A stretch of 12,739 nt of DNA, taken from an uncultured Bacteroides sp. (lineage in GTDB: Bacteria > Bacteroidota > Bacteroidia > Bacteroidales > Bacteroidaceae). The notes under the pieces were generated by a model. That model was not told the DNA's origin and searched no databases. It saw nothing but the letters and a program-made list of their open reading frames with translations. The position numbers were made by a program, and so were the translations under genes. Shown one piece after another: positions 6,189-12,739 of the stretch. The stretch is from NCBI RefSeq assembly GCF_910578895.1, contig NZ_CAJTSC010000004.1, forward strand, positions 93,734-106,472, given 5' to 3'. How positions within the stretch are numbered: position 1 is the stretch's first letter; every line of letters starts with the position of its first letter.

Positions 6189-8122
6189 TCACGGAAAAAC
6201 CTGCCGTCCATTCTCATAATAGAAAGCCCTTTCCTCTTTGCCCCTCGTCAGGTTTCGCAGCCACAGCAACGCATTCTCGGGCACGTTGTCATACGTCAGC
6301 CAGCAGGAAGCGGCAGTCTGCTTGCCAAGCGAGACCCAACCATTGGTCCCGTCCTGATAGAACAACTCGTACGTATCGCCCGCACGTACATAGTTGTCGT
6401 CATTCCGCGGGATATAGACCAGACTGCTTACCGGCACCTGACGTCCGAAATCGAATATCAGCGCCTCGCCTTTGCGCTTCGACTTGTAATAGCTGACCCA
6501 ATCACCGTCGTTCACCGCCGCTATCTTCTTCGCTTCCTCTTCCGGCAACAGGGTGTCCGCCTCTATCCTGACGGGCTGATGCTTGTCCAGCTGTGCCGTA
6601 TCGCCGAACACCGCAAACTCGCCCAACTGCAAGAAGCGCCCCTTACGTGCCTTGTAGCGGATATAGCGGTATTTGCGCGTTTCGGGCAGCCGCACCACAT
6701 TGTAATTCACTTTAGGGCTGTCCACCACCTGATACAGCAGTTCGGCATCCGCAAGGTCCTTACGGTTGGCACCTTCCATGCGCACGCCGACCGCCGTTTC
6801 CGTATACATTTTCACCCGGCTTTCGGGAAACTTGCGGTTGAGCCGTACCGTCATCCTGCGCTGCCCGTCCGGACGGAAATAGCGCACCGCCGATGTGCTG
6901 TCCACCCAAAAAGGATCTCCCGCAGGCACAAAATCGCCGTTCCGGTAGAAAGTGACCTGATACAGCATATCCGGCTCCACATTGCGGAACACCGCTTTGC
7001 GTCTTCCCGCTTCCGTCACATCAATCGGGTCGAACTTGCTGCCGTCGAACACCGACAGGTAAGCGTACTTATCCCGATTATTATTGCTTATCTCGGTCTC
7101 CACCCTGCCCACAGATCGGTATTCCGTTGTCACATCTTTCAGGTAAGGCTGCCTGAAACGGGCATAAAGCTCCTTATCGCCATACTGCCCACCTACCTTC
7201 TCCGGCTGGATGGAGTACATTTTCCGGTAGACCTTGCCACGCTTGCGTCCTAAAACCACCTCGCGCACAATATCCTTGTCCTGTTCAAACTCAAAAGGAA
7301 TGGTCAGCCCCGTTGTATCTATCAGCGCCGCCCAATTATGATTGCCCACATACGTATTGGATACGAAATAAGTGTCCGATGCCACCGGTATGCCTGCCGC
7401 ACGCATCGCATAGCACAATAAGTCCGTCTTGTCCCGGCAATATCCGATACGGTTTTTCCATAAGAAAAGAGCACCGAAATGAGGAAGCGTAAATCGCGGT
7501 TATGCACAAAGCCCTCTTTTCTTATATAGCCGTGCAGCGCCTCGGCAGCCTCCACCACATCCGTGCCCTGATAGAGCGAATCGAGCACAGCGGCATAACG
7601 GTCGTGATACAGTTTCCGCCAGCGCTCCAGCGGTTCGTTGTCCAACCGATAAGGCAGGATATAGTCGCAGAACTCCTCGAACGAGTAGTGCTTGCTCCAC
7701 GGACGCCGCTCCCACACCTCGAAAGCCAAATCAATGTTTTCTATCAGCAGGTCCGCCGTTATCTTCCGGTAGTCCGGTTCTTTCCGCGCATTGTCTTGGC
7801 GCACGCCCTTCCATTTATCCTTAACCTCTTTGGGGACGACACCCTCTTCCGGTATCGCCGCCATCAGTACCCGCTTCAGGCTGTCTGTAGTCCCGCCTGT
7901 GTAGGCATAATTATAGAGCATATTCGAAATCAGGAAGCGGGCGGCTTTCAGCTTTTCCGGTTCCTCCGCATAATGCTCCAACACTTTCTCCAATTCCCGC
8001 GCATTGCCGTCTGCCGCTTGCAGGCAGATGTCCAAACGCTTGTCTTCCACACTGCTGCACGAAGCCAGCAATGCGGAAGATACTACCATCAATAAAATAT
8101 AACCTACGCGTTTCATAATCAA
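6189..8122 (-). pseudogene. Transglutaminase-like lipoprotein with discoidin-like C-terminus, one-base frameshift
   Basis: The first frame (7322-8122) encodes a lipoprotein signal with L-L-A-S-C (Cys22) and an all-alpha N-terminal region to about residue 223. The second (open below about 7460, ending at 6189) carries the catalytic core: G-Y-C-R-D-K-T-D-L with the predicted nucleophile Cys229, the family-typical Y-A-M-R-A-A-G-I-P-V, and G-N-H-N-W with His262. These are restored numbers. The frames meet at a run of five T on the plus strand (7453-7457). One more base there gives Y-G-K-N-R-I-G-Y-C and one 644-residue protein. The C-terminal third has two galactose-binding (F5/8 type C)-like regions, ending R-Y-I-R-Y-K-A-R-K-G-R-F-L-Q-L-G-E-F and then a W-V-S-Y-Y to L-W-L-R-N-L segment. 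No canonical -1 slippery heptamer is present. Either the gene is broken or the base count in the run is wrong. It lies 41 bases before the signal peptidase gene. Confidence 0.8.
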
Positions 8123-8145
8123 TATTTATTTGGATTAACAAAGTT

Positions 8146-8307
8146 CTACCCGGCATCCCCTGTTATCTTCAAGCGCACCAACGAGGGATTAGCATTGCAA
8201 TACACCGTTATCGTCTTGTCGAAGTGTTCCGGATGATCCGTCTTGTAAGTGCCCCCCAAGAAAATACTGTCGCCGGGGCGGGCAGGCTTCTGGGGATAAC
8301 CAACATT
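8146..8307 (-). pseudogene. DUF1573 C-terminal remnant lacking its 5' part
   Basis: This open stretch of 53 codons ends at TAG (8146-8148) and has no start codon of its own apart from an unlikely internal TTG. It is bounded upstream by an in-frame TGA at 8308-8310. The translation reads G-Y-P-Q-K-P-A-R-P-G-D-S, then YKTDHPEHFDKTITVYCNAN, then P-S-L-V-R-L-K-I-T-G. This is the well-known end of a DUF1573 (Ig-like) domain: a P-x-x-P-G segment, the F-x-K-T-I-T-V-Y-x-N-A strand, and a final strand ending in Gly. The N-terminal half of the domain, including the usual C-G-C region, is missing. The remnant is GC-rich like the genes downstream of it, while the gene five bases upstream is AT-rich. It sits 23 bases before the transglutaminase-like gene and was probably the end of the gene that once preceded it. 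Confidence 0.75.
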
Positions 8308-8314
8308 TCATGAT

Positions 8315-9410
8315 TTACTTAACTGATTGAATTTTCAAAACAAAACCCTCATTTCGCAAGTGTGCATTCACCGTATCCGGACATAATTCATTTTCAGAAT
8401 CCATATACGATATTATTCCATCCTCGTAGAATCCACACCCCGGCCGACGATCATAATCAGAGAACTCTTTTCCTAAGTAACAAATGCTTGAAACATAATC
8501 GAACATGAACATCCAACATCCGTGTCTTACGATGTTCCCATAAGAAACCGATGATATATTTATCCGTTACAGCCAATATCTTTTTCAGCATTATATACTT
8601 ATCATAATTTGGAAGTTTCCTTTCAATATCTGTCTTATCTGCGTCCAATACATTCTCATCACCAAAATCAAACCTGAAAATCTTTTCCAAATCCCCCATT
8701 TTATCAAACAAATAAACATCATTACAAATCGTTTGATTATATGCAATATGCGTATCAGATTCCCCAAAACAATATCCGGAAATCCAATATGCAGGGTCAA
8801 CCGCATCCGTATACTTAAAATATTCACGGCAAACTTCAAAAGCCTCATCCGTAGCGACAATCTTCTTTCCTTCAGCTTTCCCCTTATTCCAAGAAGAAAG
8901 ACCAAAGAGCATCTGCGAATTTCCAAGAGTTTTCAGAATATCAGCTTCAAATGGTAATTTCTTTTCCTTTATACAAGCAAAATTATCGTCATATACCAAC
9001 AATTTATCCAAACGCCCATCCAAAACATAAATATTCCCCAAACTGTCAACATCAAAATCCGTGATACTCAAAAACTCTTTCGGTCCTTGCCCTACAGTTC
9101 CAACTTTGGCTATCCCTGTTCCATTCTTATCATATACCACCAATGCCCGCATTCGGTTATCTGATATATATATTCGGTCATTACATAATTTTATTTTATC
9201 TATTCTGCCAAACAACTGATTCTGATTGGTATTTTTAAGCAGAATATAATCAGTCAAAGTATCACAAAACAGCTCCTCGGCATCAGCTTTCTTGACAGAG
9301 CCCCAATTTACAACCTCTATAGGAACGGAGACATTCTCCACATCATGAGTACACGCCATAAAAATCACTGACGCAACCACAATCCATATTCTATTTTTCA
9401 CTTTCATCAC
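8315..9410 (-). pseudogene. DUF5128-like beta-propeller lipoprotein, frameshifted by a 7-bp duplication
   Basis: This gene encodes a six-bladed beta-propeller lipoprotein (PF17170/DUF5128 type) with a signal ending F-M-A before Cys20. VGTVGQGPKEFLSI near residue 100 is the classic G-Q-G-P-x-E-F segment of the family, and DVDSLGNIYVLDGRLDKLLVYD is a typical blade. The first frame (8457-9410, 317 codons) goes off track after residue 298 (the Met of K-T-R-M). The correct C-terminus continues in another frame, from Met-Phe-Asp-Tyr-Val at about 8512 to TAA at 8315. The cause is visible: aacatcc is present twice in direct tandem at 8508-8521. Removing one copy restores a single 362-residue frame. 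A stop at 8457 follows the shift, so the protein as written is about 45 residues short with a wrong tail. An ATG at 8512 could permit restart. It is the last gene of the AT-rich module. Confidence 0.8.
8508..8521. repeat. 7-bp direct tandem duplication
   Basis: aacatcc occurs twice with no spacer (8508-8514 and 8515-8521). It shifts the reading frame of the DUF5128-like gene; removing one unit restores it. Confidence 0.92.
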
Positions 9411-9441
9411 TTATTTCCTTACTATAAAATATTATGTAACT

Positions 9442-9540
9442 TTACCGCAACTTCTTCCCAAGAGTGATTATATTCAATACATCACCGCATGAAGAAAAAC
9501 AAAAAAACATGACTAAAAAACAAACCAATCCATTTTTCAT
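9442..9540 (-). CDS. Very small lipoprotein-like ORF or lipoprotein-gene remnant
   Basis: This is a 32-codon reading frame between two beta-propeller genes. It begins with ATG at 9540 and encodes a Lys-Asn start, a hydrophobic stretch of about 13 residues and a lipobox-like F-S-S-C-G, followed by only 14 more residues before TAA at 9442. A lipoprotein signal of this quality is unlikely in random AT-rich DNA. The next gene starts 31 bases after the stop. A second frame over 9420-9475 also reads plausibly (N-H-S-W-E-E-V-A-V-K-L-H-N-I-L then stop). The sequence may therefore be a lipoprotein gene that lost most of its body, or a short lipoprotein with a frameshift. I do not recognise a family. 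Confidence 0.4.
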   Translation of the reverse strand: MKNGLVCFLVMFFCFSSCGDVLNIITLGKKLR

Positions 9541-9550
9541 AATAATAAAC

Positions 9551-10546
9551 TTATAATATCTCTTTAAGACTCAAATACCCATATTGTATTTCATCATCAA
9601 AACAGAATATCAATCTATCGTTGAACTCATCACAACAAAAACGAGAAATCCGATAACCCACATCCAATGTTTTTATATAGTCACCATCCAATGTAAAAAC
9701 ATGAAATTTAGTAGGCCATCCATAACTTTTAAAATCTTCTCCTTCATAGACTGCTATAATCCAGTCTTTATAAAATGCGACTCCACCAAAATGAGATTTT
9801 CCATCTCCAGAACTGTCCCAATTAGGACCGTATATATTATATTTCAAAGTCCCTGAAAAATCAAAAATGCTCATCAAATCATATCTGTTATTACACTCAA
9901 CATAAATACTGTTTTCCATAGAAACGGCTAAAGAAATACGCTTTACCTTTACGTCCGGATGATCATAAACCAAAGGATATATTTCACCTGTTTCCATATT
10001 CCATTTCCCCGCAATCTGTTTGAAAGTCGAAGTACCTGATGGCTTTATAAATTCTCCAAAAGATAACGTATCATTTATATATTGATAATTAGAGGGAAAC
10101 AGTCCTTTATTCATTTCAAATTTAACTCGCGGAACATAAGAAGGATTGGCTAACACACTATCTAAATTATAACTGACGATTCTCCATTTTCCATGATCTG
10201 TTATATACATATTACGGCTATTATCATCCCATGCCAACCCACCGATACGGGTAATTTCAGATGGTCCCGGACCAAACTGTCCAAAACTGGTTATATGGGA
10301 AAATGTATTTTTATCCAATAAGTGGATTACCTTATCAGTTGAACGATAATCAACAATTGCCAAATAATCACCACATATATAAGGTCGCGAAATAGGTCCT
10401 ATCAAAAGTTCTCCAAGAGGCAATTCTTTTACTAACTCATGAGTTTTAACCACATTGTCACGGGTACTCTGATATTTTCCTTTTTTATCGTTCACAGTAC
10501 ATCCTAAACAACAGATTGCAAGTAATAAATATAAGTGCTCTTTCAT
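9551..10546 (-). CDS. BF3164/TolB-like beta-propeller lipoprotein
   Basis: The product is a 331-residue predicted lipoprotein with lipobox C-L-G-C (Cys16). Early in the mature protein it carries FGQFGPGPSEI, a variant of the G-Q-G-P-x-E motif shared by all four propeller lipoproteins in this window. Repeated strand patterns with aromatic and Asp residues (for example WDDNSRNMYITDHGKWRI and FYKDWIIAVYEG) fit a six-bladed propeller. The full length and intact reading frame suggest a working gene. It starts 72 bases after the thioredoxin-like gene; that gap is AT-rich and shows no clear terminator or promoter. Members of this class are envelope lipoproteins of unknown ligand. DNA here is strongly AT-rich compared with the genes below 8300. 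Confidence 0.82.
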   Translation of the reverse strand: MKEHLYLLLAICCLGCTVNDKKGKYQSTRDNVVKTHELVKELPLGELLIGPISRPYICGDYLAIVDYRSTDKVIHLLDKNTFSHITSFGQFGPGPSEITRIGGLAWDDNSRNMYITDHGKWRIVSYNLDSVLANPSYVPRVKFEMNKGLFPSNYQYINDTLSFGEFIKPSGTSTFKQIAGKWNMETGEIYPLVYDHPDVKVKRISLAVSMENSIYVECNNRYDLMSIFDFSGTLKYNIYGPNWDSSGDGKSHFGGVAFYKDWIIAVYEGEDFKSYGWPTKFHVFTLDGDYIKTLDVGYRISRFCCDEFNDRLIFCFDDEIQYGYLSLKEIL

Positions 10547-10618
10547 ATAGTATAAAGATTATAAAATTCATTGTTAAAGATTGGTCGAAACAATACATAT
10601 AGTTTACTATTTTGATAT

Positions 10619-11224
10619 TTATAATAAACATATAAATAAAATTGTCAACTGTTTCTCGCTTTCAGTACTTTCCTTGCCTTGGATAATTTTCAGATAAAGT
10701 TCTTTCACTTTAGGGTTGTGGATGGGATTGCCGATAGCGACCACTTTATTATTTGCATCCAATAAAAAAGTTCTAAAATCAATCATATTGGGGAATTGAT
10801 TCAATTTCTGAAACGAATCGTTTTGATCAACGCAAATGGGTACATCAAATTGCTCTTTTTTCAAAAGAGAACAAAACTCATCCTTATCTTTAGGATGAAC
10901 ATAAAAATTAACAGGAACTGTATTTTTAGATATCGAATCCAATATGTAAATAAAATCTTTCCACTTTGCAGCCTGTAGTTTACAACTCATACACCCCAAT
11001 GAATCAAAATAGGTAACAATCGTATACTCCTTCCCTAAACTCATATAATTACTTATAGTATCTTTACCATATATAGTAAAAGCTGTTTCTATTGGGTAAA
11101 ATATTTCCTTATTCTCCCACTTTTTCACTAAATCAACCAATTCATTTTTTTTGCTGTTGATAGAACAGGATATTATTCCTCCCCATAAAAAAATGAGACA
11201 GGAACATTTAAATAAATTTCCCAT
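10619..11224 (-). CDS. Thioredoxin-fold lipoprotein, probably C-terminally truncated
   Basis: This 201-residue predicted lipoprotein has a hydrophobic leader ending G-I-I-S before Cys20 and a thioredoxin-like domain. The redox motif is C78-M-S-C81, preceded by a beta strand (YTIVTYFDSLG). A later segment, FRTFLLDANNKVVAIGNPI, matches the strand and turn that close a thioredoxin fold. The residue before Thr, normally the cis-Pro of the fold, is Arg here. It probably acts as an envelope thiol-disulfide protein. A purine-rich AAAAGG lies just before the ATG, and DUF4221 ends six bases upstream. Oddity: after a charged linker (GKESTESEKQ) the protein ends in a short hydrophobic tail read from AT-rich DNA. 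Related Bacteroides proteins, as I remember them, continue into a DUF1573 domain at this point; a stray DUF1573 tail lies at 8146-8307. I infer that this copy has lost its C-terminal domain. Confidence 0.78.
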   Translation of the reverse strand: MGNLFKCSCLIFLWGGIISCSINSKKNELVDLVKKWENKEIFYPIETAFTIYGKDTISNYMSLGKEYTIVTYFDSLGCMSCKLQAAKWKDFIYILDSISKNTVPVNFYVHPKDKDEFCSLLKKEQFDVPICVDQNDSFQKLNQFPNMIDFRTFLLDANNKVVAIGNPIHNPKVKELYLKIIQGKESTESEKQLTILFICLL

Positions 11225-11230
11225 AACCTT

Positions 11231-12385
11231 TTACTTATTTTTAACCAGTTCAAATCGTTGAAAGCAAAGTCTATCATCTGTATAAGTCGGATTCATAATA
11301 TGATTCAAACTTATATATAATCCATCCTCCAAAACAAAAGAGAGATTCGGATTATATGTATAATCAGGAAGAAGAGTTTCTCCTACAACATTCAAGTCAC
11401 GATCTAATATCATAACAGAATTCTTTTTCCTACCCGATCGAAGTAATTCAACATAATCTCCCGAATAATCATCTATCTCACACGTTGGATATACAAATCT
11501 ATAGTATACATCACGATACTTATCGTACATAATCTTACCATAAGCAGCATGCTCACATTGAGCCTTTATCATTTTCTGAAAATTATTTTCGTTGGAACGA
11601 AAAACTTCAGTTTTTCTTATATAGCGACTATGTGCTTTCACTTTTGTCACTTGATTATGAGCGAGTCCAGTCGTATATAAATAATCATCTGAACAAAATG
11701 AATATATAAAGGAATGCCCATTATAGCAACTTGAGTATCCCATTCCAAATGCAGCATTTGTTCCTAAATCCTTATTCGTTATCAAAGGAGGAAATTTCAT
11801 AGGTAGTGTAGAAACCTTCTTATTAGTTGTATCAATCACAATTCTAATCGGACTCTCTTCTATCGTTTTCTTTCCTAACATTCCATTTAGCGTTTGAGGC
11901 ACATACAAACTATCTCCTACAAATGTCATTTGGGATTTATAATCCGGAATAAAAGGTATTAAACGTTGCCCTTGTTCTGTTTTGGAATAATCAATCCGTT
12001 GTCGTATCGTAGCTGTCGTATCCATCACACAGATTGTAGCAACTCCCAAATTAGGAACAAAAATATGATTCATGTCCATTATGTAATACCCGCCAAAACC
12101 ACTGACCACAGCATTATTTCCTTCCGTTTCAACCATTACTTTTTTAACCAAAGCCCCCGTGTTTACACTATATATAAGTATTTCACTTTTTGGAAAGTTC
12201 TGAAAGCTTATATAATCTTCGCCATTTTCTTCAAAAGGAAAAATTGAAGCGAATGGCATTTTTACATCGTCCATTAGAGAAAACGAAATCTCCTTATCAC
12301 TCCGTTTCAATGACAAGGTATCATTGTAAGTTTCTGTACAAGACGAGATTGATAGTATTAATAATAGAAACAAAATTTTAATCAT
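11231..12385 (-). CDS. DUF4221-like lipoprotein
   Basis: This predicted lipoprotein has 384 residues. Residues 1-15 are a hydrophobic signal ending in I-S-S before Cys16, a good lipobox, so it should be acylated and sit in the envelope. The body resembles DUF4221 (PF13970), a family seen near NVEALA and beta-propeller genes in Bacteroidales. Supporting segments are MKFPPLI near residue 200, GYSSCYNG with SFIYSFCSDDYLY soon after it, and YGKIMYDKYRDVYYRFVYP about two thirds along. The alternation of short beta strands suggests a propeller-like fold, but the G-Q-G-P-x-E motif of the neighbouring propellers is absent. The thioredoxin-like gene follows six bases after its stop, so the two are almost certainly co-transcribed. 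Function is unknown; the family call is from memory and moderately secure. Confidence 0.8.
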   Translation of the reverse strand: MIKILFLLLILSISSCTETYNDTLSLKRSDKEISFSLMDDVKMPFASIFPFEENGEDYISFQNFPKSEILIYSVNTGALVKKVMVETEGNNAVVSGFGGYYIMDMNHIFVPNLGVATICVMDTTATIRQRIDYSKTEQGQRLIPFIPDYKSQMTFVGDSLYVPQTLNGMLGKKTIEESPIRIVIDTTNKKVSTLPMKFPPLITNKDLGTNAAFGMGYSSCYNGHSFIYSFCSDDYLYTTGLAHNQVTKVKAHSRYIRKTEVFRSNENNFQKMIKAQCEHAAYGKIMYDKYRDVYYRFVYPTCEIDDYSGDYVELLRSGRKKNSVMILDRDLNVVGETLLPDYTYNPNLSFVLEDGLYISLNHIMNPTYTDDRLCFQRFELVKNK

Positions 12386-12513
12386 AACTTTTCAATTTTA
12401 AAGTATCGGCACATTAGACATATGATACAAATAAAAAAAAGAATACATTTACCCAACTCATTCATACCATCCAAACACAAATAGATCAAGTAAATATATT
12501 CTAAATCATCATC

Positions 12514-12732
12514 TTACATATAGCATGGGCAACCTAAACCGGTGCCCCAAGGCCAACAATGAAGATAAAGCTCATCAATCCACCTACAATTAAAGCCGGT
12601 ACCCCATTCGTCATCATTAGCCAAAGCCTCAACATTACTAAGAGCTAAATCTGACAATTCTGTTCCTTTTTGATTAGCATAAATCCCGTAACCGGCAACC
12701 GCTGCAAATGTTGCGACAAAAGCCACTTTCAT
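12514..12732 (-). CDS. NVEALA-family peptide precursor
   Basis: This is a 72-residue small secreted precursor of the NVEALA family (PF14055), whose function is unknown. An N-terminal hydrophobic stretch (about residues 3-19) is followed by a polar linker and the family motif NVEALA at residues 33-38. The C-terminal part is rich in Cys and Trp: Cys at 49, 59, 68 and 70, Trp at 43, 51, 60 and 62, and a WGTG motif twice (43-46 and 62-65). The residues A36-L37-A38 form an AXA site that a type I signal peptidase could cut, leaving a 34-residue acidic peptide. The frame stays open to the window edge (codons for Asn and Phe precede this ATG) and only seven upstream bases are visible. The true start may therefore lie outside the window; related proteins often begin with a few extra Lys/Asn residues. 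It heads the run of minus-strand lipoprotein genes. Family assignment is firm; mature function is not known. Confidence 0.87.
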   Translation of the reverse strand: MKVAFVATFAAVAGYGIYANQKGTELSDLALSNVEALANDDEWGTGFNCRWIDELYLHCWPWGTGLGCPCYM

Positions 12733-12739
12733 AAAATTC

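Noticed and set aside
6171..7253. 360-codon plus-strand open frame opposite the transglutaminase-like gene
   Set aside because: It is a mirror of a GC-rich coding region; the minus-strand reading contains the discoidin-like regions and makes sense, this one does not.
7449..7462. Programmed -1 ribosomal frameshift in the transglutaminase-like gene
   Set aside because: The visible bases in the first frame are GGA-AAA-ACC, which do not form a canonical slippery heptamer; a lost base in a homopolymer explains the data more simply.
1..12739. CRISPR array, tRNA or rRNA genes, insertion sequences
   Set aside because: I saw no regularly spaced repeats, no tRNA- or rRNA-like segment, and no transposase or terminal inverted repeats; the seam at about 8310 has no visible mobile-element ends.

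Overview
The window looks like a gut Bacteroidales chromosome, most likely Bacteroides or a close relative. The reasons are an NVEALA-family peptide precursor, several lipoproteins of the six-bladed beta-propeller type (BF3164/TolB-like and DUF5128-like), a DUF4221-like lipoprotein, a DUF1573 tail, weak or absent Shine-Dalgarno sequences, and one promoter-like TTTG/TAnnTTTG pair. All calls are from reading the sequence; no database search was run. Every credible protein gene lies on the minus strand, so transcription runs from 12739 down to 1.

Upstream module (about 12739 to 8315, AT-rich): an NVEALA precursor (12514-12732, possibly starting just outside the window), a DUF4221-like lipoprotein, a thioredoxin-fold lipoprotein with CxxC, a beta-propeller lipoprotein, a very small lipoprotein-like ORF (9442-9540), and a second beta-propeller lipoprotein. 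The last is frameshifted by an exact 7-bp tandem duplication (8508-8521).

Seam (about 8308-8315): base composition changes abruptly from AT-rich to GC-rich. Exactly here sits the orphan C-terminal tail of a DUF1573 gene (8146-8307) whose 5' part is missing. This looks like a recombination junction.

Central GC-rich module (8146 to 3614): the DUF1573 remnant, a transglutaminase-like lipoprotein with discoidin-like C-terminal regions (one-base frameshift just before its catalytic Cys), a type I signal peptidase, and an O-antigen-ligase-like membrane protein with C-terminal TPRs whose start overlaps the end of the peptidase gene.

Downstream module (3594 to 328, intermediate GC): two more beta-propeller lipoproteins separated by a small secreted protein, then a short membrane-anchored protein of unknown function. 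Positions 1-327 hold no convincing gene. They carry a promoter-like pair on the plus strand and a 37-bp exact copy of an internal piece of the ligase/TPR gene, containing a perfect stem-loop.

Working together (inference): the locus resembles an envelope system in which a small Cys/Trp-rich NVEALA peptide is exported and matured, with a dedicated signal peptidase, a thioredoxin-like lipoprotein and a set of beta-propeller lipoproteins at the cell surface or periplasm. In this genome the locus appears rearranged and partly decayed: two frameshifts, one gene tail without a head, one thioredoxin gene that seems to lack its usual C-terminal domain, and a relic of a second ligase gene.
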